Both the position numbers and the translations under genes were made by a program. 64,000 bases of DNA from Pandoraea sputorum (GTDB lineage Bacteria > Pseudomonadota > Gammaproteobacteria > Burkholderiales > Burkholderiaceae), in the NCBI RefSeq assembly GCF_000814845.2, contig NZ_CP010431.2:2108001-2172000 (forward strand), given 5' to 3'. Numbering within the stretch: the first letter of the stretch is position 1; each line of letters starts with the position of its first letter. This document shows positions 44,825 through 53,152 of the stretch, piece after piece. Under the pieces are notes generated by a model that was not told the DNA's origin, made no database searches, and saw nothing but the letters and a program-made list of their open reading frames with translations.

Positions 44825-45784
44825 ATGGCACGAATTCGATCCCTCAAACCGGAATTTTGGACGTCCGAGCAGGTGATGGATGTCTCTCGCGATGCTCGCA
44901 TTCTATTTATCGGCATGTGGAATTTCTGCGACGACGCGGGAATCCACTCGGCCAACGAGAGACGCCTGAAGGCGGAAGTGTTCCCTGCTGACGATCTGAC
45001 GATGACGGATGTTCGTCGAATGATCGACGAACTGCTTCGTGTCGGATTGCTCGACGAGTACGAGGTTGCCGGCCAGCGATTCTGGATCGTCACCGGTTGG
45101 CATCACCAGAAGATCGATCAACCGACGTTTAAGCACCCCGGTCCGGACGGCACAGTGCCGTCCGGTTCGCCCAGACGTCGCCAGGTTCGCGCTACGACGC
45201 TGCATTCGGCGAGCGATCGCGGACCCGACGTCGAGCGTTTGGACAACGTTCGACAAGTGTTCGGCGAACCCTCGGAGAATGCTCGACGAGTGGACGCCGA
45301 GCGTTCATCCCCGGAAGGGAGAGGAGAGGAACGGAGTGGAATACCGAAAGGCAGCGGTTCTTCAGTCGTCGTAGGTGATGAAGGAGATTCTCGCGACGAT
45401 GACCTTAAATCGGATGGTTGTGTGCCGGTGAGTGCGGCGCAGTGGGCAACATACTTTGGCGATGAACACGGCATCGGTATCGACCCGGCCAGTGCGCACG
45501 AGCGCAAGCGCTTCGTGCCACTCGCGACGGCCTGGTGCAATGCCCGCGTGTCGGTCGGTCGAATGCGGGCCGCTATTGCCGAGGCGCAGGAGAAGGCGAC
45601 CGAGGCCATCGTGTTTCTGCCCGCCTACGTCGACCGTGTACTCGCCAACCAAGGGATGCCTCGTGCTTCGCCACGAAGTGTCGACAACGCAGCCATTCTC
45701 TCCGGCCTCGCCGGCCAATCCTTGGGATACGACGATGAATACAACGCCTGCATCCTCGACGTCGACGCGCACTTCGTCGCCTGA
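44825..45784 (+). CDS. phage replication initiator-like protein (O-like)
   Basis: 319 residues. N-terminal winged-helix-like region (about 1-110: MARIRSLKPEFWTSEQVMDVSRDARILF, and later GLLDEYEVAGQRFWIVTGWHHQKID) is common to phage O-type and DnaT-like replication proteins. A low-complexity middle (about 110-200) is followed by a conserved C-terminal helical part. It is the first gene right of the operators and overlaps the P-like gene by 50 bases. GGCGGGAG upstream gives the ribosome site. Whether it can still start replication without head genes is open. Confidence 0.7.
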   Translation: MARIRSLKPEFWTSEQVMDVSRDARILFIGMWNFCDDAGIHSANERRLKAEVFPADDLTMTDVRRMIDELLRVGLLDEYEVAGQRFWIVTGWHHQKIDQPTFKHPGPDGTVPSGSPRRRQVRATTLHSASDRGPDVERLDNVRQVFGEPSENARRVDAERSSPEGRGEERSGIPKGSGSSVVVGDEGDSRDDDLKSDGCVPVSAAQWATYFGDEHGIGIDPASAHERKRFVPLATAWCNARVSVGRMRAAIAEAQEKATEAIVFLPAYVDRVLANQGMPRASPRSVDNAAILSGLAGQSLGYDDEYNACILDVDAHFVA

Positions 45785-46430
45785 CTGGCCACGCGACGCG
45801 GCACCCCAGCGACTGATCGAGCGTTTGTTCGCCGTGCTTAGTCATCGCTACGGCGCTCGGCTCGCGGACATGTGGCGAGGCGGCGATCCATCGAAGCCGG
45901 ACACGGTGGCACGGCATGTTGATGGCGTGAAGCGACAGTGGGCGCTCGATCTTGCCGACCTGACGCCCGTCGAGTGGCAGCGCGGTATCGAGGCGTTGAG
46001 GGACCGGCCATATGTGCCGACGTGTCCGGAATTCAGGCTGCTTTGCCGACCGCGTGAGCATATCAATGCGCTGCTTGACGTCGCCATCACGCAGTTGCAT
46101 CGCAGGAATACCGGCGGTACCGACGTTTGGCCCGACCCGATGCTGTTCTGGGCTGCACAACGAGTCGGTGGGTACGACATGCGCACGCTCGGCCGCAATG
46201 AGTTGATGAAACGATTCGCGGCAGCACTGGAGGCCGTGAGACAAGAGGGCATCGTGCTGCCGGTCCCTCCGAAGGCGCAGGCGCTGCCCGCTCCCGGGCA
46301 GGCGACGACGGACAGGGTTTCGGCCCGGGCGATGCTTGCGGCATTGTTGGCAGGTCGCCCAGGACGCACGCGAGGGGCGCAGGGCAAGGGAATGGGAATG
46401 AACAATTTTTACGGGGGAACCGACCAATGA
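45735..46430 (+). CDS. phage replication protein P-like helicase loader
   Basis: 231 residues from the ATG at 45735; the frame is open further upstream but there it shadows the O-like gene. About residues 20-110 (RLIERLFAVLSHRYGARLADMWRG, then VDGVKRQWALDL and the YVPTCPEFRLLCRP segment) resemble lambda P-type proteins that bring the host DnaB helicase to the phage origin. The O/P order and overlap are as in lambdoid phages. Assignment is from pattern and position. Confidence 0.65.
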   Translation: MNTTPASSTSTRTSSPDWPRDAAPQRLIERLFAVLSHRYGARLADMWRGGDPSKPDTVARHVDGVKRQWALDLADLTPVEWQRGIEALRDRPYVPTCPEFRLLCRPREHINALLDVAITQLHRRNTGGTDVWPDPMLFWAAQRVGGYDMRTLGRNELMKRFAAALEAVRQEGIVLPVPPKAQALPAPGQATTDRVSARAMLAALLAGRPGRTRGAQGKGMGMNNFYGGTDQ

Positions 46431-47050
46431 ACGAAGCATTTCAGGACACTCGACAGGCGCTGCATGTGGCGTACCTTATCCTCTCGTTGCCGCCGCGCCA
46501 GAGTGCGACGTTCCGGAGCATGCTCATCCGGGTCATGGAGTCTGTGGACAAACCGACGAAGGGGCAGGAGGCGTGGCTGAACCAGCTGCGCGGCCCCCAA
46601 CGCGAATTCGATCCAGATCGGCTGACAATGGAAGAATTTCGCGCGCAGTGCGCCATGATCACCGCGGCTGCGCGCACCCGTCTGCCGTCGCCCGAGTATG
46701 CGGCGGTGCTCGCACGCTTCGCGCACGGCGACGAGAAGATTCAGGGCATCAGCGCGCTTGCCGTCTGGTCGCGCAAATCCTGCGGCATTACGGCGGTTGC
46801 ACTGCTGCGGGATCTCGCCGCGTGGAACTATCTCCAGCGTACGAGAAGAGAGGGGACGTCGATCCGTGAACTGGCCGATCGCCACAAGGTGTCGAAGGAC
46901 AAGGCGTTTCGGGCCGCCAAGTGGATGGCGACACACTTCACCGAGCTGGAAAACATGGCAGTCGCACGACTCGACTATAGTTTCGTGCGGCACGGCGTCG
47001 TTCCGCCGGTCAGCGATTCTTCATACGCATGCTCTTCGTCTGTCTCGTAA
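46427..47050 (+). CDS. phage regulator in the position of an antiterminator Q
   Basis: 207 residues, ATGA overlap with the P-like gene. Helical throughout, with a helix-turn-helix-like segment at about 145-170 (TSIRELADRHKVSKDKAFRAAKWM). No known family recognised. Position decides the guess: it follows O-P and sits directly before a strong promoter (47072) and a terminator (47128) that together resemble the lambda Q-pR'-tR' arrangement. It could instead be a transcription activator of the late genes. Confidence 0.5.
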   Translation: MNEAFQDTRQALHVAYLILSLPPRQSATFRSMLIRVMESVDKPTKGQEAWLNQLRGPQREFDPDRLTMEEFRAQCAMITAAARTRLPSPEYAAVLARFAHGDEKIQGISALAVWSRKSCGITAVALLRDLAAWNYLQRTRREGTSIRELADRHKVSKDKAFRAAKWMATHFTELENMAVARLDYSFVRHGVVPPVSDSSYACSSSVS

Positions 47051-47071
47051 TAAGGACTACTAAAAAAATGC

Positions 47072-47100
47072 TTGCACTCTTGCGACAAAGCATCTAATAT
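47072..47100 (+). promoter_or_regulatory. late promoter of the tail operon (pR'-like)
   Basis: TTGCAC (47072-47077) and TAATAT (47095-47100) are separated by exactly 17 bases, a near-consensus sigma-70 promoter. Transcription should start near 47107, 21 bases before the terminator hairpin at 47128. No other strong promoter is seen before the tail genes. Confidence 0.65.
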
Positions 47101-47127
47101 TTGTCCATACTCACCGCAATTGCATCC

Positions 47128-47154
47128 AAGGCCCGCTCACCGCGGGCCTTTTGC
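47128..47154 (+). terminator. terminator between the late promoter and the tail genes (tR'-like)
   Basis: AAGGCCCGC (47128-47136) and GCGGGCCTT (47142-47150) form a 9-base-pair stem with loop TCACC, followed by a short TT run. It would end most transcripts after about 45 bases unless polymerase is modified, which fits antitermination by the upstream gene product. Confidence 0.7.
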
Positions 47155-47191
47155 ATTGGTGAATCGAAATAGATCACTTCCGGGATAGCTC

Positions 47192-47746
47192 ATGAATAAC
47201 AGTTCGACAGGTGGTTATTTGGCCCCGGTGCAATCGGTGCCGCCAATCGAAGATTCGGCGCTGGAGGATTTTCTTCGAACGATGATCGCGGGTGTGACCG
47301 GGTTGGACGCCAATTTTGTCCTTTCGCTTCCACAGCCACCGACGTCGACGCCTCCGGAATCCGGCGTCAACTGGTGCGGTTTCACCGTGTCCAGTTTCCA
47401 GTCCGACGCAAATGCTGGCCTGTTGCACGTACCAGCCGACGACGGCAGCGACACCTACGTTCGGCACGAAGACATCGAAGTCAAGTGCCAGTTCTACGGG
47501 CGCAACGCCAGTCAATATGCCCGGATGTTGCGCGACGGCTTGTACGTGCCGCAAAACCGCGAGCAGCTACAGCTCAGCGATTTCGGCCTTGTCGACACCT
47601 CAGGCATCGTTTCCACACCGGGTGTGGTCGACCAGCAGGTGCAGCGACGCTGCGATATCAGTATGTTTCTGCGCCGTAAGGTGACGCGTACCTATCGGGT
47701 GTTGAACCTCGCGTCGGTGCAAACTTCGGTGGTGAGCGAGCGCTAG
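47192..47746 (+). CDS. phage tail terminator/neck protein (gp12-like)
   Basis: 184 residues. Its content (a short N-terminal helix, DALEDFLRTMIAGVTGLDANFV-like start, then beta-rich CGFTVSSFQSD, EVKCQFYGRNASQYARMLRDGLYVPQNRE and CDISMFLRRKVTRTYRVL) matches phage neck terminator proteins that cap the tail and stop tube growth. In contractile phages it precedes the sheath gene, as here. A tail that is capped but has no head genes upstream is what a tailocin needs. Confidence 0.75.
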   Translation: MNNSSTGGYLAPVQSVPPIEDSALEDFLRTMIAGVTGLDANFVLSLPQPPTSTPPESGVNWCGFTVSSFQSDANAGLLHVPADDGSDTYVRHEDIEVKCQFYGRNASQYARMLRDGLYVPQNREQLQLSDFGLVDTSGIVSTPGVVDQQVQRRCDISMFLRRKVTRTYRVLNLASVQTSVVSER

Positions 47747-47801
47747 GCCCGACAACCGAAATCTCGTGCACTACCCTGGGGGGACGTTTCCTCCGTAATT
47801 T

Positions 47802-47831
47802 TTCACTTCACTTCACTTCACTTCACTTCAC
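47802..47831. repeat. tandem pentanucleotide repeat (TTCAC)x6
   Basis: Six perfect head-to-tail copies of TTCAC in the 175-base gap between the tail terminator and sheath genes. Short tandem repeats of this kind slip during replication, so copy number may vary between strains. It lies outside coding sequence, upstream of the hairpin at 47884. Confidence 0.9.
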
Positions 47832-47883
47832 TGCGCAGGCGAAGCGCGATACCCGATTCGCGTCAGCCTGCCATTTTCGTTTC

Positions 47884-47909
47884 AAGCCCGCTTAGGCGGG
47901 CTTTTTTTT
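47884..47909 (+). terminator. terminator-like hairpin just before the sheath gene
   Basis: AAGCCCGC (47884-47891) and GCGGGCTT (47896-47903) with loop TTAG and eight T residues (47902-47909). The sheath ribosome site GGGGA follows at 47912. It would block read-through from the late promoter unless antitermination operates, or may mark an mRNA processing end. Confidence 0.75.
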
Positions 47910-47921
47910 GTGGGGATCACA

Positions 47922-49397
47922 ATGTCCAACGGATTGCCGGTTTCACGGCTGATCAACGTTACGATCAACATGTCGCCACTGGCGGCACAGGGTGCGAACC
48001 TGAACACCGCACTGCTGCTGGGTGCGTCGGCCGTCATCGATGCTGGCGAACGCATGCGTAGCTACGGCGCGATTGCAGACGTCGCAGCCGACTTTGGCAC
48101 CACTGCACCTGAATACCGGGCCGCCGCGCTGTATTTCCAGCAGACGCCGCAGCCGTCCACGCTTTGCATCGGCCGCTGGGCGAAAACGGCGGCCTCCGGC
48201 GTGCTTCGCGGTGGTGTGCTCTCGAGCACTCAGCAGGCAATGACGAACTGGACGTCGGTTACAAGCGGCGCCTTTAAGGTAAGCGTCGACGGAACGGCGA
48301 AGACGGTCTCCGGTCTCGACTTCTCGGCGCAGACGAACCTGAATGGCGTTGCGACCGTGATCAACGGCTCGCTGACCGGCGCGACCTGCACATGGAACGG
48401 TTCGAGGTTCGTCATTACGTCGAACAGCACCGGCGCAACGTCGGCCGTGGGTTATGCCGAAGCGCCGGCGAGCGGCGTGGATATTTCGGCCCAGTTGGGG
48501 CTGACATCGACGCTGGCGGGGGTGCCGGTGCAGGGCATTGCGGCCGAAACGCCGACGGATGCCGTTGCGATCTTCCTCGATCGTTTCGCAAATCAGTTTC
48601 TGGGCCTCGCGTTCGCCGACACCGGTGTGACCGATGACCAGCACGTTGCGGTGGCTGCCCTGATCGAGGCCGACCAGAAGCATCTCTATGCGGCGACGAC
48701 GCAAAATCCGCAGACGCTGGATCCGACTGTCTCGTCCGATCTGGCGAGCCGGTTCAAGGCGGCGAAGTTCAAGTACAGCTTCACGCAGTATTCGAGCGCG
48801 ACGCCTTACGCCGGTGTGTCGCTGTTCGGTCGGCTGTTGACGGTGGACTTCAACGCGAACAACACCACGATCACGCTCATGTGGAAGCAGGAGCCTGGGA
48901 TCGTGGCGGAGGCGCTGTCGACGACGCAGGCCAATGCCTTGCAGGCGAAGAACTGCAACGTGTTCGTGAATTACTCGAACGACACGGCAATCGTGCAGAC
49001 CGGTGTGACGCCGAGCGGCATCTTTATCGACTCGGTCTATAACGCGATCTGGTTCCAGAACCGTATTCAGACCGATGTGTACAACCTGCTCTACCAGAGC
49101 CCGACCAAGATCCCGCAGACGGATGCAGGAAATTCGCTGATCGCGGCCGTCATCGAATCGTCGTGCGCCGCTGCGGTGAACAACGGCTACCTGGCCCCCG
49201 GCGTGTGGAATTCCGGCGGGTTCGGTGCCCTCAAGCAGGGCGGCGCGCTCTCCAAGGGCTACTACGTGTACACGCCCTCAATCGCAACTCAGGCCCAGTC
49301 GGACCGTGAGGCTCGTAAGTCCGTGCCGTTCCAGATCGCTGCCAAGGAAGCCGGTGCGATTCATTCCGTCGACATTCTCGTCAACGTCAACCGATAA
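47922..49397 (+). CDS. contractile tail sheath protein (DUF3383 family)
   Basis: 491 residues from the ATG at 47922 (GTG at 47910 in frame lies within the ribosome site region). The N-terminus [30 protein letters not shown] and the [31 protein letters not shown] region are typical of DUF3383 sheath-like proteins of myophages. C-terminal [25 protein letters not shown] forms the conserved handshake end. It forms the sheath that contracts and drives the tube through the cell envelope. Confidence 0.88.
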   Translation: MSNGLPVSRLINVTINMSPLAAQGANLNTALLLGASAVIDAGERMRSYGAIADVAADFGTTAPEYRAAALYFQQTPQPSTLCIGRWAKTAASGVLRGGVLSSTQQAMTNWTSVTSGAFKVSVDGTAKTVSGLDFSAQTNLNGVATVINGSLTGATCTWNGSRFVITSNSTGATSAVGYAEAPASGVDISAQLGLTSTLAGVPVQGIAAETPTDAVAIFLDRFANQFLGLAFADTGVTDDQHVAVAALIEADQKHLYAATTQNPQTLDPTVSSDLASRFKAAKFKYSFTQYSSATPYAGVSLFGRLLTVDFNANNTTITLMWKQEPGIVAEALSTTQANALQAKNCNVFVNYSNDTAIVQTGVTPSGIFIDSVYNAIWFQNRIQTDVYNLLYQSPTKIPQTDAGNSLIAAVIESSCAAAVNNGYLAPGVWNSGGFGALKQGGALSKGYYVYTPSIATQAQSDREARKSVPFQIAAKEAGAIHSVDILVNVNR

Positions 49398-49409
49398 CAG
49401 GAGTCAAAT

Positions 49410-49850
49410 ATGGCCACTTACAGCTTTCAAGACGTTCAAGCCAGCATCGTTGGTCCGGGTGCCGCCTTCTCGATTGGCGCAGGCTCAGCCACCTCGGAGG
49501 AGGGTATCTCCATCGAAACCGGCGGCGGAAAGAACACCATGACGGTGGGCTCCGACGGCGAGGTGATGCACTCGTTGCACGCCGACAAGTCGGGCACGAT
49601 CAAGGTGACGTTGCTCAAGACCAGTCCGCTTAACGCACTGTTGCAGGCCGCGTTCGACGTGCAGACGCTTAGCAGCGCCCTGCATGGCAAGAACATCATT
49701 ACGGTGTCCAACGCCGCTTCGAGTGACCTGCACGTCGGTCGTGACTGCGCGTTTGCCCAGAAGCCCAACGTGGTCTACGACAAGGCCGGGGCCAAGATGG
49801 AGTGGACGTTCAACGCGGGCAAGATCGATTCGATTCTGGGGACGTACTGA
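49410..49850 (+). CDS. tail tube protein (DUF3277 family)
   Basis: 146 residues, MATYSFQDVQASIVGPGAAF with many beta strands; a match to DUF3277 proteins, which are the inner tube of DUF3383-type contractile tails. Follows the sheath gene by 12 bases, the standard order. The stop overlaps the start of the chaperone gene (TGATG). Confidence 0.87.
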   Translation: MATYSFQDVQASIVGPGAAFSIGAGSATSEEGISIETGGGKNTMTVGSDGEVMHSLHADKSGTIKVTLLKTSPLNALLQAAFDVQTLSSALHGKNIITVSNAASSDLHVGRDCAFAQKPNVVYDKAGAKMEWTFNAGKIDSILGTY

Positions 49851-50341
49851 TGCCCTCCGACATCGAGATTCGCCAAGTCAAGTACCGCATCGGCAAGCTC
49901 TCGGCAATGAAACAACTGCACGTGTCGCGCAAGATCGCGCCGCTGGTGCCGGCGCTTCTGCCGATCATGCTGGAACTGGCCTCCCCGAAAGGGGAGCCGC
50001 CGGTTCAAACCGGGGCTGGCGATGTGACGCAAGGCGCCGGGGGCGAGGGCAGCGCGCTGTTGTCGCAGCCTCGATTGCTTCAACCGTTCGCGGACGGACT
50101 GGCCAGTCTTGCAGACGATCATGCGGAGTACGTGATCGGCGAGTGCCTCGCCGTCGTGCAGCGCTTCCAGGGGAACGCGTGGTTTTCGATCTGGTCGCCC
50201 GCCGCGAAGCTACCCATCTACGACGACATCGATCTGTCGATCATGGTCGAGCTGTCCGTGAAGGTCATTGCGGACAGTCTCGGCCCTTTTATTGCCGGGT
50301 GGCTTACCAGCCCCGCGAGTCACCCACCGGCGATGGCGTAG
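49850..50341 (+). CDS. tail assembly chaperone, short form (G-like)
   Basis: 163 residues, MPSDIEIRQVKYRIGKLSAMKQLHVSRKIAPLV, mostly helical, with a Gly/Pro-rich loop in the middle. It lies between tube and tape measure, where tail chaperones wrap the tape measure before tail assembly. A CCCTTTT slippery heptamer at 50284-50290, in the right reading phase, would move some ribosomes to the -1 frame and make a longer G-T form. Confidence 0.8.
   Translation: MPSDIEIRQVKYRIGKLSAMKQLHVSRKIAPLVPALLPIMLELASPKGEPPVQTGAGDVTQGAGGEGSALLSQPRLLQPFADGLASLADDHAEYVIGECLAVVQRFQGNAWFSIWSPAAKLPIYDDIDLSIMVELSVKVIADSLGPFIAGWLTSPASHPPAMA
50284..50290 (+). promoter_or_regulatory. -1 programmed ribosomal frameshift site
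   Basis: CCCTTTT fits X-XXY-YYZ and is phased exactly as needed: GGC-CCT-TTT in the zero frame becomes CCC-TTT after the shift. The zero-frame stop is about 50 bases downstream. The -1 frame then stays open to 50532 and encodes a chaperone-like C-terminus. Confidence 0.75.
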
Positions 50342-50532
50342 CGTGGGCTCACCTGCCAGGGAGCGAAGATTGGTTACTCGCGCCGGTACTCGCCGGCATG
50401 TGCAAGTACGAATCTTTGCTCGATGGCACGCTAAGCCTGCACGACATGGCCCTGATGAATGATGCCTTGGCCGTGCGCAACGACAACCGCGCACAAGCCG
50501 AGCGCATGAGGGAGAACGACAATGGCAGATGA
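50291..50532 (+). CDS. T-like extension of the tail chaperone, read after frameshift
   Basis: About 80 residues in the -1 frame relative to the G-like gene. The final part, from WLLAPVLAGMCKYESLLDGT to MNDALAVRNDNRAQAERM, matches the C-terminal half of tail chaperones in related phages (the LLAP...YE.L..G...D...MN.AL.V pattern). An internal ATG at 50398 might also start a free T protein. The frameshifted product would be about 227 residues. It overlaps the tape measure start by 11 bases. Confidence 0.7.
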
Positions 50533-52255
50533 GCCGACGGTCATCCGGGATTTTCTCGTCACCCTGGGATACAAGGTCGACGAGAGAAGCCTGAAGACAT
50601 TCAAGGACGGCGTCGAGGGCGCAACAAAAAGCGCTGTCCGGATGGTGGCTGCGACGGAGGGCGCGGCCGTTGCATTGGGCGAGAACCTCGCTGCGTTTGC
50701 GTCGAAGATGGAAGGATTGTATTTCGTCTCACAGCGCAGCGGCGCGACGGTTGCAAACCTAAAAGCTCTCGAATTCTCGGCCAAAAATCTCGGTGTTTCG
50801 TCCGAGACGGCGCGCAACAGCGTTGAGGCGCTTGCACGCTTCATGCGCAGCAACCCTGCCGGTGAGAGCTATATCAAGCGTCTGGGGGTGCAGACACGCG
50901 ATGCCAATGGGCAACTGCTTGACACCGTCGACATCATGGCCAGTCTTGGAGGCGAGCTTGCCAAGAAGCCAGCCAAGGTCGCAAGTGAGTACGGCAGTGC
51001 TCTCGGTATCGACGCAGGGCTGATGTCTGCGATGCGTGGGGGTGAGTTCGCGCACTCCATGCAGCAATATCGCAATCTGAGCGGGCAGACGGACTTCGAC
51101 GGGGCATCGCGAGACTCGCACCGCTTCATGCTTTCTCTGCGAGAGCTCGACGCGGTCTGGGAAGGTTTCGTCACGCGGCTTGAGGGCAGTTTGATTCAGC
51201 GCCTCGGGCCAAAGCTCGATGCGTTTCAAGGCTGGTTCCAACGCAACGGGCCGCTCATCGAGCAGCGTGTCGGTGATGTCGCGGTGGCGGTCATTGGTGC
51301 AGGGGAGGCCATTGCGCCGACGGTGGGGTGGCTGTTCGACCGGTTCGTCGATCTCGACAAAGCGACCGACGGCTGGTCGACGAAAATTCTCGGTGGTGTG
51401 TTTGTCCTTCGCGCACTCGGTGCCTTCCAGTTGGTTGGGGGTGTCTTCAAGATGGCCGAGGCGCTTTTCGCAGTGGGTCGCGCCGCAGCAACAGTAGGCG
51501 GACTTGCCAATGCCGGTGGTGTCGGTGTTGCAGTCGCTGCCGCGGGTGGTCGCACCGCCGGCTTGCTGAGTCGATTCGCGCCGCTGGCGCGTATCGGAGG
51601 GGCGCTCGGCTTGCTGTTTCACAGCGAGGGACTGAATCAAGGCGAGGCGGAATATATCGCACGCCGCCGGAAAGTCGGCATGCCCGTCTTGAACCCTGAC
51701 GGAACGACATCGAATGTGTTGCCGCCAGGTGTTTTGCCGCGAGGCCCTCACAACATCACCCCGCGCAACATCCGCTTCGGAGAGGGAGCGGTGGGGAAGG
51801 TCGCAGACGATTTTGCCGACTTCGTGATGTCCGACGACAGCCTGCGCGCCAGGGGGGATTTGCTGCGCGGTCAAGCGCGTCGTGGCCTGAGCGCCGTACG
51901 TGGTGCCATTAACCGAGCACCGCTGGCCGGGAACGACGCCGGTGCGTATGTCGAGGCAATGGCGAAGCGGCTCGGCGTTGCCGAAGGCCCGGCGATTCAT
52001 TTTGGCGACCCCAATGTCATCGCTGGTCTGACGAGGGAAATCAATGGCCCCGAAAACGGACGCAACCCGTTCGTGCCGGACACCATTCTTGGGACCGCCG
52101 GTGGTGGCACGCGTCAAACGATCATCACGCAGAACAATCAGACCAGCATCAACGTATCCGGTGGCGATCCGCAGGCGACAGGGCGCGCGGTGCGCGACGA
52201 GCAGGCTGGCGTCAATCGAGAACTCACTCGCAATCTGCAAGGCGCATTGTTATGA
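50522..52255 (+). CDS. tail tape measure protein
   Basis: 577 residues. N-terminal helical coil (about 1-130), a hydrophobic stretch about 300-360 (LGGVFVLRALGAFQLVGGVF and Ala/Gly-rich sequence), and a C-terminal part that is Gly/Asn-rich before AGVNRELTRNLQGALL. Tape measure length sets tail length at roughly 0.15 nm per residue, which gives about 85-90 nm here, in the range of R-type pyocins. It ends with an ATGA overlap with the next gene. Confidence 0.8.
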   Translation: MADEPTVIRDFLVTLGYKVDERSLKTFKDGVEGATKSAVRMVAATEGAAVALGENLAAFASKMEGLYFVSQRSGATVANLKALEFSAKNLGVSSETARNSVEALARFMRSNPAGESYIKRLGVQTRDANGQLLDTVDIMASLGGELAKKPAKVASEYGSALGIDAGLMSAMRGGEFAHSMQQYRNLSGQTDFDGASRDSHRFMLSLRELDAVWEGFVTRLEGSLIQRLGPKLDAFQGWFQRNGPLIEQRVGDVAVAVIGAGEAIAPTVGWLFDRFVDLDKATDGWSTKILGGVFVLRALGAFQLVGGVFKMAEALFAVGRAAATVGGLANAGGVGVAVAAAGGRTAGLLSRFAPLARIGGALGLLFHSEGLNQGEAEYIARRRKVGMPVLNPDGTTSNVLPPGVLPRGPHNITPRNIRFGEGAVGKVADDFADFVMSDDSLRARGDLLRGQARRGLSAVRGAINRAPLAGNDAGAYVEAMAKRLGVAEGPAIHFGDPNVIAGLTREINGPENGRNPFVPDTILGTAGGGTRQTIITQNNQTSINVSGGDPQATGRAVRDEQAGVNRELTRNLQGALL

Positions 52256-52836
52256 AAATCCCCGATTATTTCGACGTCATGACGATCATTCCCAAGACGC
52301 TTGACGCGATCCGGATCGGCGTAATGATCGAAGAGACTTACACCGACGACTTGATGTTCACTCAGATCCCGGTGGAAAAGGGCGCGCCGATCACGGATCA
52401 CGCGTACAAGAGTCCGCCGAAAGTCGTTATCAAATGTGGGTGGTCAAACGCTGATTATGCGGCGTTGCGGGCATCGGGTGCGGTCTGGTCCGACTCGACG
52501 GCGTCCACACCGCAGTCGGGTTACATCGATACCGTCTATTTGAAACTTCTCGCTCTGCAAGCCAGTCGGCAGGTATTCCGTGCGGTCACGTCGCGTCGGA
52601 ATTACGACAAGGTGCTGCTGACAGGTCTGAGCGTGACGCATAACGATAAGACCGGCGAAGCGCTGATGGTCACGGCAACGCTGCAGCAGGTCCGCATTGT
52701 GGAGACGCGGGCGACAACACTGCCGCCTCGCGACGATCAGGCCGACCCGTCTCGCACCGCTGAGACGCAGAACATTGGGTCGAAGCAGGCAACACCGGCA
52801 ACGCCGGCACCGGGCGGATCAGTCGCCCCGCAATGA
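52252..52836 (+). CDS. baseplate protein of the contractile tail
   Basis: 194 residues, MKIPDYFDVMTIIPKTLDAIRIGVMIEE, with a beta-rich first half and a low-complexity Pro/Ala/Thr tail after residue 155. It lies where phages of this type carry a baseplate/hub-attachment protein linked to the tape measure. I do not recognise a precise family. Confidence 0.65.
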   Translation: MKIPDYFDVMTIIPKTLDAIRIGVMIEETYTDDLMFTQIPVEKGAPITDHAYKSPPKVVIKCGWSNADYAALRASGAVWSDSTASTPQSGYIDTVYLKLLALQASRQVFRAVTSRRNYDKVLLTGLSVTHNDKTGEALMVTATLQQVRIVETRATTLPPRDDQADPSRTAETQNIGSKQATPATPAPGGSVAPQ

Positions 52837-52837
52837 C

Positions 52838-53152
52838 ATGGCCAATTTCTACGAAATCCCGTTCTCGCCAGCCCCTCAAGCATTTCGCGTTACGTTGTCG
52901 GGCGTCGAGTACACGCTGACCGTACAGTACCGAGCGGCAGATGATGCCGGATGGATGCTGGACATCGCGGACGCGAACGGTGCGCCGATTATCGGTGGCC
53001 TGCCGCTCGTGACCGGAACGGATCTGCTGGCGCCTTATGCCTACCTTGGGCTGGGTGGTCGTCTCTGGGTGCAAGGTGCAGACAATCCGGATAACACACC
53101 AACGTTTGATGATCTAGGTGTCGGATCGCATGTTCTCTGGGTGACGGACTAA
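52838..53152 (+). CDS. small baseplate plug-like protein
   Basis: 104 residues, MANFYEIPFSPAPQAFRVTLSGVEYTLTVQYR, a beta-sandwich pattern that resembles the DUF6983/phage baseplate plug family. It starts one base after the previous stop and ends one base into the next gene. Expected to close the central baseplate channel under the tube. Confidence 0.7.
   Translation: MANFYEIPFSPAPQAFRVTLSGVEYTLTVQYRAADDAGWMLDIADANGAPIIGGLPLVTGTDLLAPYAYLGLGGRLWVQGADNPDNTPTFDDLGVGSHVLWVTD

Noticed and set aside
44649..44831. Start of repressor 1 at 44831
   Set aside because: The extra 61 residues cross the operator palindromes and the O-like start and do not resemble repressor N-termini.
44825..47050. Hidden terminase or portal gene among the left island genes
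   Set aside because: None of the three proteins shows Walker motifs, nuclease residues or portal-like length; they fit O, P and a regulator.
47802..47831. CRISPR array
   Set aside because: The repeat is a 5-base tandem without spacers, and no cas genes are present.
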